Shown one piece after another: positions 1 to 9,708 of a stretch of DNA of 64,000 bases. This DNA comes from Diplolepis rosae. Lineage: Eukaryota; Arthropoda; Insecta; Hymenoptera; Diplolepididae. The stretch lies in contig JAPYXD010000728.1 in assembly GCA_030998225.1 (NCBI GenBank), positions 1,178,001 to 1,242,000 on the forward strand, given 5' to 3'. Numbering within the stretch: the first letter of the stretch is position 1; every line of letters begins with the position of its first letter. The translations under genes were made by a program, and so were the position numbers. Under the pieces are notes generated by a model that saw only the letters and a program-made list of their open reading frames with translations, did not search any database and was not told the origin of the DNA.

Positions 1-470
1 GCACGTATGCTTTTTTGTTCCCTCTATAGGGTATCTTTGTTAGGGAGTTCCTAAACTCCATCTCTGAATCTTGCTCGAAGAAACCTCGTACAGCCTCCTC
101 GACGTCACCGGCTTCAATGCTTGGGTCTAGATCGGCGATCTCGACCTCAATCCGGGGAGTAAGATGACGCACTGTCCCACTAGCTCCAACTGCCCCTTTG
201 AAGGCGGTGTCCAGCCGCTCTCTGTCTTTTTTAGAACATTTCAGTTCTACTATCAACTCCTTGGATCGCGTCTCCCTGATTCCCTGAACTGTGGCGCCCA
301 GTTCGTCAGGGTTGACGCGCTTTTTGAGCCCGCGCAGGATTGAAGCGTAGCTCATTCCCTCCGCTGGTTTAATGAGCACCGCTTCTGGGCGCTTGCGGCG
401 AGATTTCTCCTGCATTCTGGAGAGCTTCTTTTCTTGCTTCTTCTTCTTTCGGAGGACCTTCCTATAAAGA
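1..470 (-). pseudogene. R1-clade non-LTR retrotransposon ORF1 (gag-like) fragment, cut by the window edge
   Basis: This GC-rich block stands out against AT-rich surroundings. On the minus strand it reads openly from about 465 to position 1. A Lys-rich start is followed by a segment containing 'IKPAEGMSYASIL', 'GIRETRSKELIVEL' and 'VEIADLDPSIEAGDVEEAV'. That is the usual layout of the gag-like ORF1 of R1/LOA-type non-LTR elements, upstream of the CCHC knuckles, which would lie beyond the window. ORF1 binds the element RNA. The boundary with the AT-rich gag remnant of copy A lies near 465-475, so the fragment seems to have inserted into, or recombined with, that gag. No stop is seen in the visible part, which may make it a relatively young copy. 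The clade call is by motif only. Confidence 0.75.
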
Positions 471-471
471 C

Positions 472-747
472 TTTAATTCAGGACAGTTCCAAAATCGAAG
501 TAAACCATATGAAAATAGATTTTTACAAAATAATAACACTCAACAAAATTCAAATTATACTGCAATAATTTGCAATTACTGTAAAAAGCCTGGTCATTTA
601 GTACGAGACTGCAAGATACGACCAAATAATCAATCACAAACAGCCCATCAGGAAAACTCCAAAGCTCTTCCCAGCACGGGTGCACTGACTAAAGCAAAAA
701 TCGAGAAACACTTGCATCCACTTCTAGCAATCATACAACAAAAATAA
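472..747 (+). pseudogene. gag: Family 1 copy A: Gag C-terminal remnant with one CCHC zinc knuckle
   Basis: The open stretch carries the knuckle 'CNYCKKPGHLVRDC' (C-x2-C-x4-H-x4-C, cysteine at 571) inside an Asn/Gln-rich segment and ends at TAA 745-747. This is the nucleocapsid end of a Ty3/gypsy Gag, which packages genomic RNA. The N-terminal capsid part is missing, replaced by the R1-type fragment to the left. The pol frame that follows is shifted by -1 relative to this frame, the usual gag-pol arrangement in such elements. Copy B keeps a better N-terminal part of the same Gag (28500-29559). Confidence 0.8.
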
Positions 748-749
748 AT

Positions 750-2894
750 ATTTCAAAGTCCACTTCAATTCCATCAATTATAATATCAACGGAAGGTTTA
801 AAAAGTCCAACACACATGATGATTGATGATGGTGCTGCTCGAAATTTAATCAAACAAAAGGTTCTCAACACTGAAGTATCAATAAATAGCCAAAACGTAT
901 TAAAACTTACATGAATTAATGATTTACCACTTTACACATTGGGGCAGGTAAAAATAAACATTTTTGGCTATCCAACAATATTCAACATTATTCCGAATGA
1001 AGTCCTAGTAGAAGAAGATGGAGTATTAGGATCAGAATTTTTTCAAAATAATACAGTAAATATAAATTATACTTCAAAATGCTTAGAAATTGAGAACCAC
1101 TGCTACCCTTTTAAATCTACTAATACATTTAATATTCCAGCTTGAACAGTTACAATTTTAAATGTCAATATAAAAAATACAGAAATGAGTGAAGGGTATG
1201 TACCTCGATTACATATCGATGATGGCGTGTACGTAGGAGACGCAGTTGTAAAAAATCACAAAGGAAAAGCATATTTGAAACTTGCAAACACAAATGAAAT
1301 ACCAATAACATTATCAGTCCCAATAGTTAATTCAGAAGATTTTGAAGAACAAGAAAGATATAAACAAATTGAAAATTTACATAATTTTAAACAAACAAAT
1401 AACGAGGATTTATCAAGTAAAATATTAAATAACTTTTTGAGAACTGACAATTCCCCACTCAACTCATGCAAATTTTATAATGTAACAGACGAAGACAGAG
1501 TAGAATGTATTGAAAAACTTCTTCGATTAGACCATTTAAATCAAGATGAATATGAACACGTAGAAAAATCAACTAAAAATAATGCAGACAGATTTCAAAT
1601 CCCAGGAGAACCACTTGAAGCTACTAATGTATTTCAACATTCCATTTCTACTGTAGTCGACGCTACAATTTTTTCAAGACAATATAGATTTCCTCCAGTT
1701 CACAAAGAAGAAATTACAAGACAAGTCGATGAATTATTAAAACATAAAATAATCAAGCCCTCACAATCACCGTATAACACTCCAGTATGGATAGTTCCTA
1801 AAAAACCTGATTCTCAAGGAAAAATAAAATGTGGAATGGTTCTTGATTTTCGTAAACTAAATGAAAAAACAATTCGTGATTTGTATCCTCTACCTAATAT
1901 AAACGATATACTTGATTCTCTAGGATCAGCAAAATATTTTTCAGTGTTCGATTCAGCTACCGGTTTTCACCATATAAAAATGGATCCAAAAGACTCACAT
2001 AAAACCGCGTTTTCTACACCTCAGGGTCATTACGAATTCGATAGAAAGCCTTTCGGTTTAAAAACTGCATCAGCTACATTTCAGAGATTAATGGATTTAA
2101 CATTAGCTAGATTAATCGGAACGGAACTTTTTGTATATCTCGATAACATTGTTATATATGCAAATACCCTAGAAGAGCATGAATTTAAATTAAACAATTT
2201 AGCAGAAAGACTTAGGAAAGCAAATTTTCATTTACAACTGGACAAATGCGAATTTTTAAAACCCGAAGTAGGATATTTAGGTCATATAATTGATAAAAAT
2301 GGAGCACGTCCAGATCCAAAAAAGATAATAGCTTTCGACATTTTAAAAGCAAAATTATGTGAAAAACCACTTTTACAACGACCTGCTTTTCCTCAACCAT
2401 TCATACTCGCAACAGATGCCTCCGGATTTGAAATAGGAGGTGTTTTATCATAAGGTAAAATAGGTAAAGATAAGTCAATAGCATATGCTTCACGTAGTCT
2501 AAGTGAAACTGAGAAGAAATATGATACATATGAGAAAGAAGCTCTTGCTATAATATTTTGTGTAACTCATTTTCGTCCTTATTTGTATGGAAGAAAATTT
2601 ACTTTAGTGACTGATCACAAACCTCTAGTTTGGTTTCAAAATTCTAAAGACCCTTGTTCACGAGTTTCACGTTGGAGATTGAAACTCGCAGAATATGATT
2701 TTGATGTAATTTACAAAGCAGGAAAAATGAATGTAAATGCAGACGCTCTCTCAATGAACCCTATTGATGATAACAAAGAGAAATCAAAATATTCAGAAGC
2801 TTATGACAACAATACTTGCATGACTTCTCAAGAAAAAATGTTTTCCAAGAAAACGAAAAATGAGGTAAGACCTTCAAAAACGAAGAAACTTTAA
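750..2894 (+). pseudogene. pol: Family 1 copy A: pol remnant, protease - reverse transcriptase - RNase H
   Basis: A single reading frame carries, in order, a retropepsin region around 825-1130, a linker beginning 'YVPRLHIDDGVYVGDAV', the RT (about 1690-2330) and RNase H (about 2400-2760, 'ATDASGFEIGGVLS', 'TDHKPLVWF', 'NADALS'). Breaks: TGA near 912, TGA 1143-1145 and TAA 2451-2453. The protease site reads 'MIDDGAARN' where D-S/T-G-A is expected. The RT catalytic box reads 'FVYLDNIVIY', so the second Asp of Y-x-D-D is Asn. Compared with element D, about 50 residues between RT and RNase H ('RPDPKKI' joined to 'IAFDILKAKL') are deleted. The enzyme would copy element RNA into DNA, but this copy cannot be active. 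The arrangement is that of the Ty3/gypsy (Metaviridae) group. Confidence 0.92.
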
Positions 2895-4535
2895 TCCAGG
2901 AATCGTAACAGACGACGTAAATCGTGTTAGCGAAATTTCGGAAGCCCAAATATTAAATATCGACTCAAAATCCCAGAATATTTTCAGGAATTTCTTAGTG
3001 AAGAATTATTTAGTGAGATTGGTAAGAATATTTTTAAATACACAAATTTATTCAAAAATATCAATATCAATATCAATATCAAGACTTATTTTTTGGACAA
3101 TATTTTTATTAAGTCCAGTGTTTTCCAAAATATACGAAAATTCATCATGGAAAACTATTACTACAAGAGCGCAAAAGAGAATACAACAAGAAAAGGCAAA
3201 AAATTTGAATGGAAATGAACCTCAAGAAAAAGTAGACGAACATTTTTCTTTTAAATCTTCTGTGAAGAAACCACGAGGTAGGCCAAGAAAAAATCTAGTT
3301 ACAAATTTGAAAAGTATTCCCTCTCAAACCGAAAGAAAGAGAGGTAGACCAAGAAAACAAATATATGAAAATGAATTACCAGAAATAAATCTGCAAAAGG
3401 GAAACAGAACAAAAGTGGAATCAGATTCCGACTCTGATCTTGATTATTCAGATTTTTCAAAACAAACTCAAGCAAAAAACAAAAAAAAGAAGAATGCCAA
3501 GAAGCCAAAAAATATTAATGGATTTGAAAGCGAAAGAAGTGAAAATTATTTTTCAACCTTAGGAGATGAAATTAACGACATTGAAATCTCACACGAAGGA
3601 AATGATGTAGAAAATTATGAAGAATGTTTGGAAGAGAATTTTGAAGATGATCTTGAAGATAATTTTAAAAAGAATTTCGAACAGAATTTTAATGAAAATT
3701 TTGAAGACAATCTTGAGGAAAATTTTGAAGAAACGTTTGAGAAAAACCAAGAAGAAAACTTGGAAGAAAAATTTGAAGATCCTCATTTTAAAGAAAATTT
3801 AAAACGAAACCGAAGATCTCAAATAAATTCTGCAAAAACGATAATGATCATGATGATTATAATCGACCACTCCCAGTACCTCCACCTATAAACTCTCTAA
3901 CAGAAAAAATTATAACTAGGAAAAATTTAGTTGAATGTCGCGATCAATTAACTATGCGAAAAGATAATTATGCATATTTTGTTACAACAAATGGGACTCT
4001 TCGTGACAACGGATCAAAAACTTTAGAAAAACGTGAAACTTTACCAAAATTTGGAAATTTACAAAAGGGAATAGCAAAGGAGATTGAAAAAGAAAACTAC
4101 TACCATTTTGCACTTCCAATTTAAGAAGAAAACAAAGAAAATTTATCCGAAATTTTGAATTAGTATTATATTATCGTATTATATTATAGTATATTCAATT
4201 AGTATTTCAAAAACTTCCAGAATTAATAATATACCTTGGCAAGAAGTCAAATCAATTTTCGATTCAATTGTTTCAAATTCAACTACAACAATTATAGTTT
4301 GCAATGGAATAACGCAATATCCAACAGAGGAATAATGAACTCATGTAATTGAAGAAGCTCATTCTTCAGCATTAGAAGGCCATTAAGGCGTCACAAAACC
4401 TTATAGCCGAATTCGCTAAAAATTTTGGAAGTGTTAGGAAAAGGGAATGTCAAAATAAGCTATAAAGACAAACCTGCTGTATTTCACATTAATAGACTAA
4501 AACGCCCACATGTGCAAGTACAAAACTAAATAAAT
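2895..4535 (+). pseudogene. Family 1 copy A: AT-hook/acidic linker of pol and collapsed integrase
   Basis: The open part 2998-3891 follows RNase H. It contains two AT-hook cores ('KPRGRPRKN' near 3270 and 'RKRGRPRKQ' near 3340), a Ser/Asp cluster ('ESDSDSDLDYSDF') and then a run of degenerate 8-12-residue repeats of the type N-F-E-x-N-(F/L)-E-E from about 3625 to 3780. A short conserved box ('AYFVTTNGTLRDNG', near 3970) follows; element D has it too, just before its integrase. Of the integrase only the start ('AHSSALEGH', near 4345) and the extreme C-terminus ('HINRLKRPHVQVQN', to about 4530) remain. The whole catalytic core is deleted. AT-hooks bind the minor groove of AT-rich DNA; a role in integration targeting is my inference. 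Confidence 0.75.
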
Positions 4536-4582
4536 AAAAATAAAATAAAATTTCTTTACCTTAATTATAAAAAAAATATATA

Positions 4583-6240
4583 TGTTACGTCCCGAGCAAA
4601 AGGCGAGGATAGTTTGAAATTTAGATGTAAGGGAGGCGCTTAGCTGATTATATCAGGTTGGTAAGGCCTGATAATTTATTTTTGTTTGTGCGTACGTTGT
4701 CACTTGTCAGGTCTATGGGCCCTGAGTTGTTCACAATGATAATAAAACACTGAATATATTAATAAATGAAATAAATTATTAAAAATAAATAAAATGTTGC
4801 GCAAGTTTTCACACAGGATGATACTTAGGTGGTAACTTACTTGTCTACCTCTTAAATTAGAGGACAAAAGTGAGAATTGTGGTTTTTTACTTCTATTATT
4901 GCAAGTCAACGGCAGAAATCTTTGCAGGATAGTTGGGTTTCGTTTGAGTCTCCATGAAGTAGCAAAACAACGATAAATCTTGCAGGAGGTATGGTGGAAG
5001 AGATGCAAGTCCACCAGCAACTGATGTGATCAATTATCCGCTTACGTGTCATGCTAACTACACGGGAAATGAAACAAACATGCACTTGTTAACAAGATAG
5101 GTTAGTTCATCTCGATTTCAGAAATGAATCACTATTAACCGACACGACTAAATACGACGATACACGTAATCCAAAGGAACTATCTAGCACTACGGTTTTC
5201 GGTCTTGTACCACTTAAGGACCAAGAATTTTATTTACCAAGTACCGAATGTAGAATTGCTCATAGAAATCCAATGAGACTTACGTTTATCGAATGGTCTG
5301 CTCACGGCGTTGAATTACCGGTCCGAACCTAATAACCGTACAACTGCTCGCAACTTAATGACAAACCACCAGAGGTAAATCTGGGGTATATATACTATTG
5401 ATGCCTCCATTAATGGGAGCAGATCAACATAAATCGGTCGCACGGCACGTTCGAACCGTAAATCAGTGGCAAGGCACATTCGAATCGCAAATCGGTGGCA
5501 AGGTACGTACGAATTGCGAATCGGTGGCCAGGCACGATCTCTGCAAGAGTTCATGAGTTCATCTCTTCTATTGCCTAATTTTATATCTAGTTCCCAAATA
5601 AATGCATTTTTATTTACTTATTTCTGCATCTATTTGTCTGTGATTTATATTACTTATTTTACGAAGTATGACCATTAATTGATTGCCAATGATCAGTCAA
5701 TCAATTCTTTATTTATGATCCATAATCAATAATCGATTTTCATTCATTGGTCATGATTGACTTATCGGCAATCAATACATAATGGTGCTAATATTGATCA
5801 ATACTATGTTACTCCCAGAGATATTAATAATAGTTGTGATATAATGTTAATATAATATTAATATAATAATGCTTATAATATTTAGACATTATATTTAATG
5901 AGGCTGTGCTGATAACTTTTCATTCTCTCATTAGGTTATTAGCACAGCGTTACTACTTTATCGACATGCGGTGTGAGTTACTGACTCATTACCACGGGTG
6001 CAATTACTATATAGATAGAGCGCTGTTCTTCTTTATCACTCATTACCATGTGTCAAAACGATTCGTCGACGTGAGGTAAACATTGGTTTACCTTATGCGA
6101 ACAGCTACTCGGTCCACATGATAATTCACTATAGCAACACTATTGTATTTAAATAATTCCTTCCTCGCTCTACTTGGTGTGTGGCGTGTTGCCCTTGCAC
6201 AGAGGCAATTTAAAAATTTTAAAGTTACTGGGATGTAACA
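4583..6240. mobile_element. Solo LTR (Ty3/gypsy type), inserted between integrase and CARD of copy A
   Basis: The block begins TGTTACGTCCC and ends GGGATGTAACA, an inverted terminal pair, and is flanked by TATA on both sides (4-bp target duplication, though within TA-rich DNA). Copy C has the same flanking sequence without this 1.66-kb insert, which proves the insertion. Its ends match those of element D (TGTTACATCC...GGACGTAACA), so the two belong to related families. A TATA-like stretch (GGTATATATAC near 5386) precedes a 29-bp tandem repeat. No coding sequence is convincing inside. The internal region was probably lost by LTR-LTR recombination. Confidence 0.85.
5431..5543. repeat. 29-bp tandem repeat (about 3.5 units) inside the solo LTR
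   Basis: Units starting near 5431, 5460, 5489 and 5518 share the core AATCGGTGGCAAGGCAC. They lie about 40 bp downstream of the TATA-like stretch, so they could be regulatory, but nothing more can be seen. Confidence 0.75.
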
Positions 6241-6312
6241 TATATATATATAAAAATATATATTTTATACAAAAAAATATATATATAAAACAAAATAAGA
6301 ATGAAATTTCAG

Positions 6313-6331
6313 ACATAACACATTATTCCAG
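6313..6331 (+). promoter_or_regulatory. Candidate 3' splice site upstream of the CARD ORF (copy A)
   Basis: The sequence ACACATTATTCCAG ends 2 bases before the ATG-ATG of the CARD ORF. Copy C has the same ACACATTATTCCAG; copy B has ATTCAAG, which still ends in AG. An acceptor directly before the start is what a spliced subgenomic mRNA would need. Confidence 0.5.
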
Positions 6332-6333
6332 AT

Positions 6334-6618
6334 ATGATGGAACAAATTCATCGCAAACGCAAAGATGATCTTATTGAAAGAGTTCCCTGTTTTATCGACA
6401 TGGTAGCTCTCCGACCATATTTAATTCAAACTGGAATTTTTAACCAAGACGACTGCAATATACCCACATGGAGCAGAGACCTAAACTATCCAGATATAAT
6501 AAAAGACATTTTTTCAACAATCAAAACAAGAGGACCGGACGCATACAAAAATTTAATTCTCAGTTTACGGCTATTAAATAACATTGTCATAGCCGACATG
6601 TTGGATATCATTGACTAG
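6334..6618 (+). CDS. CARD (caspase recruitment domain) protein carried by the retroelement, copy A
   Basis: This is a 94-residue open frame with two possible starts (6334 and 6337). The whole protein has the CARD pattern: an N-terminal helix with 'HRKRKDDLIERV', then 'LRPYLIQTGIFNQDD', and the hallmark 'IKTRGPDAYKNLILSL', the R-G-P-x-A-(F/Y)-x-x-(F/L) box of caspase-type CARDs. CARDs are six-helix death folds that join caspases (Dronc, caspase-9) to adaptors (Dark/Apaf-1). A CARD-only protein could act as a decoy that blocks apoptosome assembly, or it could promote death. The gene sits between integrase and the G glycoprotein, as in copies B and C. It is one of the few intact frames of copy A, although its shortness alone could explain that. 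The fold call is confident; the function is inference. Confidence 0.88.
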   Translation: MMEQIHRKRKDDLIERVPCFIDMVALRPYLIQTGIFNQDDCNIPTWSRDLNYPDIIKDIFSTIKTRGPDAYKNLILSLRLLNNIVIADMLDIID

Positions 6619-6714
6619 GAACGCAAAATACAAAAAGTAAATCAATAACTTTAAAAATATACATATGAAACGATAAAACATTTTTATATTTTTATATTAC
6701 GAAGCGAGCTGCTA

Positions 6715-6735
6715 ATTGGATCCCCCTTTTTTTAG
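6715..6735 (+). promoter_or_regulatory. Candidate 3' splice site upstream of the G glycoprotein (copy A)
   Basis: A pyrimidine run (CCCCCTTTTTTTAG) ends 2 bases before the G start codon at 6738. Copies B and C both keep a pyrimidine tract ending CCAG 2 bases before the ATG. Errantivirus env genes are expressed from spliced RNA, so an acceptor here is expected. Confidence 0.6.
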
Positions 6736-6737
6736 AC

Positions 6738-8587
6738 ATGGGAATCCAAGGCTTCCTTTTGGCACTGCTCACTTGCAACTTCAACTATATAATTTTGTTT
6801 ACGAATTTTAAATTCTGTATTTTTAATACGATGCGCAGCGATAAAATTTTCTAATCACAGTTATTAGGCAAATTTTAGAGAAGCTTGCTGTCACAAAATA
6901 CAATACAAAAGTCTCAATAATGCATAAACATGAAAGTAAATCTCGAATCACTGTTAACTCTGTAATGATTGAAACATCCTATACGAGTTCACGCACTCCA
7001 ACGCATGATACTGTGATGTTGCCTCTATTGACAGAAGTCTGCGGCGTCGTTAATGACTGACTGAATGCTTATTCGTGGCAGAATCGTATTTAACAAGTGA
7101 TTGCGAAAAAACACGTCAAGATGTGACCCCATATTTCTGTGTTATTCCGACATGACATTTTAACGCGTTAATCACACGCAAATGCACAATGAATAGTACA
7201 CTGGAAATACTCAACAAATCTTTTTCGTGAATGAACACAAAGAAGTATCAAACATTGATAAATATAAGTCTCTCATTTCAATTGACGAAATATTGAGCTC
7301 AATCTTTTGCTATCAGGGTACATGATGTTACACGAGATCAATGTAATCAAATGCACACAATAGGAACATTTTTAGTAACCCTTCCATTCAGATATCAAAG
7401 TTGAAAGTAAACGGAACTTCATTTCATAGCGTTACTTTAGCAGGTTCTGTAACACCTAACGGAGACTGTAGTGGTACACAATTTTCTGACCCATATGGAA
7501 CATGGAATAATGTCGTAGTCCAGGCAATATTCGAAATAACTTCACAAGAACATTACGCGACTATTCATTTAAATTCAAATAAAATTCCATTATGATCTGG
7601 AATAATATGCACACTTTCAATATCACACATTCACCAGACGAATTTGCATATCATTTAATGAAAGGCCCAGGATATATGTCAGTAATTGTAGGAGAAGTAG
7701 TACATATCATAAAATGTATACCGGTTGAAGTAAAATATCGCAAAACTCAAGAATGATATCTACAACTACCAATATTTAGAGGAAATCAATCCTTTTTCCT
7801 TTCTCCACGAACTCATATATTAACAAAATCCGGTATCCAGACAAATTGTAATTCTTTCCTTCCACGAATGTACCTTTTTGGAGAAACCTGGTACAAATTA
7901 CTTCCAAACCCTGTCGAATTCATAGCACCAACTATAGTTAAACCTCTCACAAAAGTAACCTGGAAATATACAAATCCTTCATCCTTAGCAACAAGCGGCA
8001 TTTATTCTTAATCTGATCTTGATAAGTTACGAGATCATATTATGTTTCCAGCAACAAAACAAATGATTCTAAATTCTTTAGCTAGAGAAATAACAGGACA
8101 TCCAACTACTAATCAAGGAATATCATTAACGAATTTATTTAATGAAGATGTAATTGATAAAATTGCTGTATCCGCATGGGGTAGATTTTGGACAATTTTT
8201 ACAAGTTTTGGAACTACTAGTGCAGGCCTAATTGGAATAATTATAATAATTAGAGGGATTAAGTTGATAGCGGATGCCATTATTCATGGATATGCACTAC
8301 ACAGATTATTTGGATGGTCTCTCCATCTACTAGGCACCTTCTTGGATTCGGTCACTAACCTCTTATTACACTTAGGTACCCATCGACCTTCTGGACCTCC
8401 CGTTGAGAGCCATCAACTTCTGCTAACAGCTTCAGCGCCACAAAGCTCGAAAAAGGCACCTAAAAGTTCATCGTATAACGCAAATACTACTTCAGGTAAA
8501 GATCATAATAATACAAACACAACTCTTTATCCTCACTCTGAACTAAAAGAAGAACTTAGTAGAACACACTATTCTATCCAAATCTAA
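6738..8587 (+). pseudogene. Family 1 copy A: chuvirus-like glycoprotein (G), broken
   Basis: The frame starts with a hydrophobic signal segment ('GFLLALLTCNFNY'), is interrupted at about 6795 by roughly 515 bp of unrelated DNA, and resumes near 7311 ('HDVTRDQCNQMHTIGTF'). A TGA follows at about 7593-7595, and about 600 nt found in copies B and C are deleted at about 7617. The remainder carries 'KGPGYMSVIVGEVVHIIKC', 'FLSPRTHILTKSG', a membrane segment near 8215-8260 ('TTSAGLIGIIIII') and a Ser/Thr-rich tail to 8587, with stops near 7756 and 8009. The pattern GPGY...GEVVxxxKCxPVxV...PRTxxxxxxG...C is what I associate with glycoproteins of chuviruses (Jingchuvirales) and related mononegavirus-like insect viruses. 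It would mediate entry or membrane fusion. Family call is inference from motifs. Confidence 0.75.
6795..7310. other. Unrelated sequence replacing part of G in copy A
   Basis: Copies B and C show continuous coding here. Copy A has about 515 bp of AT-rich sequence with no recognisable gene and no clear terminal repeats, replacing about 230 nt of G. It is most likely an old insertion with a deletion, or recombination debris. Confidence 0.6.
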
Positions 8588-8597
8588 CATCTTCAGA
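8585..8597 (+). promoter_or_regulatory. Candidate branch point and 3' splice site before the first dsRBD ORF
   Basis: CTAACATCTTCAG lies immediately before A-ATG (8598). CTAAC is a textbook branch-point sequence, but only about 9 nt separate it from the AG, which is short. Treat it as a weak candidate. Confidence 0.35.
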
Positions 8598-9086
8598 ATG
8601 TCGCATGTTCCTTTTACTAATTTATTGAACAAACTCATTCAACAAAGAGGAGATCCACCCCTCAATTACGAAATACTCAATGAACAAACCATTAATAACG
8701 ATTATTTATTTCACGTCAATTTACAATATAAAAATTAAATAATTATAAGTAGTGGCAAAGATAAAGATAATGTAAAACAAGGGGTAGCACGGAATTTATA
8801 TCAAACCTTAATTAATGAATCGGGAAAAACCTATCAAAATGACAAACCAAATTTTATTAGTAAAAATTGGAAGAAATTAAACGAATTTTGCACTCAAAAC
8901 AAATTTTCATATCCAAAATATACGGTATTACGAATAAAAACTTCATCAGAAAATTCAGCATATATAGCAATTTGTTTCAGTAACAACATTAAACAAATAG
9001 GAATAGCAAATTCGATAGAAACAGCTAAGAATTTTGCTGTCATAAAAGTTATTAATTCTCTTTCGCATAAAGACAATAAATTCTGA
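8598..9086 (+). pseudogene. Retroelement-borne protein with two tandem dsRNA-binding domains (copy A)
   Basis: The frame from ATG 8598 to TGA 9084-9086 spans 162 codons with one in-frame TAA near 8736. Domain 1 (residues about 4-70) shows 'PFTNLLNKLIQQRGDPPLNY' then 'GKDKDNVKQGVARNLYQTL'. Domain 2 (about 88-155) shows 'WKKLNEFC...FSYPKYTVL' then 'GIANSIETAKNFAVIKV'. Both follow the dsRBD plan: N-terminal helix, P-x-Y strand, then a C-terminal K/A-rich helix starting G-x-x-x-x-x-AK-x-x-A. dsRBDs bind A-form dsRNA without sequence preference. In insect viruses such proteins often suppress RNAi by shielding dsRNA from Dicer-2, and that role is inferred here. The gene starts 11 bases after the G stop codon. 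Copy B has lost this ORF. It is broken only by the single nonsense codon. Confidence 0.82.
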
Positions 9087-9123
9087 TATAAAAATTCCAT
9101 ACCGATTTAGGAAATCAACTGCA

Positions 9124-9414
9124 ATGGAGCATTACTACGACGATCCTACCTACGTACCAAGTTACAAAAAGAAGAAATGCAGAACTGACTCCATGGGATT
9201 TTTAAATCATGTAGAAATTTTAAGAAATTTCCCGATAAAATATGGACTGTCGTTACCGCAATGTACGGTCTATCCTGATCCGAATTCGGAAACAAACTCA
9301 TTTTTTCTTGCACAAATTAATATAAATGAACATTTTGTTATACAAGCCGGCCCTACTAGTGAATTAGCAGAAAATATAGCAGCATTAAAATTATTGTCAC
9401 TACTAATGAGATAA
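9124..9414 (+). CDS. Retroelement-borne protein with a third dsRNA-binding domain (copy A)
   Basis: This intact 96-residue frame starts with a basic stretch ('SYKKKKCR'). Residues about 27-96 form a dsRBD-like domain: 'FLNHVEILRNFPIKYGLSLP', the strand 'CTVYPDPNSE', a beta segment 'NSFFLAQININEHFVIQAG' and the final helix 'TSELAENIAALKLLSLL'. The corresponding helix in copy B reads 'TSELAENRAALK', closer to the canonical K/R-AA spacing. The K-K pair that contacts RNA phosphates in classical dsRBDs is weak here (S-E-L), so it may be a protein-protein or non-binding dsRBD. It lies 37 bp after the two-dsRBD ORF in another frame; the two could be one split protein or separate genes. Conserved in copy B at 21195-21481. 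Confidence 0.75.
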   Translation: MEHYYDDPTYVPSYKKKKCRTDSMGFLNHVEILRNFPIKYGLSLPQCTVYPDPNSETNSFFLAQININEHFVIQAGPTSELAENIAALKLLSLLMR

Positions 9415-9459
9415 TGCGATCTCTGCGACAAAATTTTTTATAATAATGATGATTAAAAA

Positions 9460-9708
9460 ATGCAAAAAACAAAAAATCAACGTGTTCAAACCGATCCAAG
9501 ACCAAAATTAATATCTTGGAAAAATTCCTGTACGTTTTGTAACACTCAAATGCATGCTACAAAAGAGTGCCGTAGACGAAATATTTTTAAAGTAGACAAA
9601 TCAACCCAATTTCCCCCTCCAGTTCCACCAAAAAACTCCTCAAAATTTACTAGACTTTTTTCCCCTTTTCTCCAAAAAACTTCTAGACCTAAATCCAACC
9701 ACATGTAA
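9460..9708 (+). CDS. Small basic CCHC zinc-knuckle protein (copy A)
   Basis: An 82-residue frame with one knuckle 'CTFCNTQMHATKEC' (C-x2-C-x4-H-x4-C), a basic patch 'CRRRN' and a Pro-rich segment 'FPPPVPPKN'. Such knuckles bind single-stranded nucleic acid and are typical of Gag, but this one stands alone far downstream of gag. Copy B preserves the knuckle exactly ('CNTQMHATKEC', near 21050-21000 on the minus strand). The stop codon TAA overlaps a consensus 5' splice site (ATGTAAGT), see the intron entry. Spliced, the frame would run into the F-type envelope, so this could be a leader exon rather than a separate protein. Confidence 0.6.
   Translation: MQKTKNQRVQTDPRPKLISWKNSCTFCNTQMHATKECRRRNIFKVDKSTQFPPPVPPKNSSKFTRLFSPFLQKTSRPKSNHM

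Noticed and set aside
3589..3786. Phe/Ile-rich open frame on the minus strand (and its counterpart at 27603-27950 on plus)
   Set aside because: Antisense of the acidic N-F-E repeats of the pol linker; the coding strand is the one continuous with RNase H.
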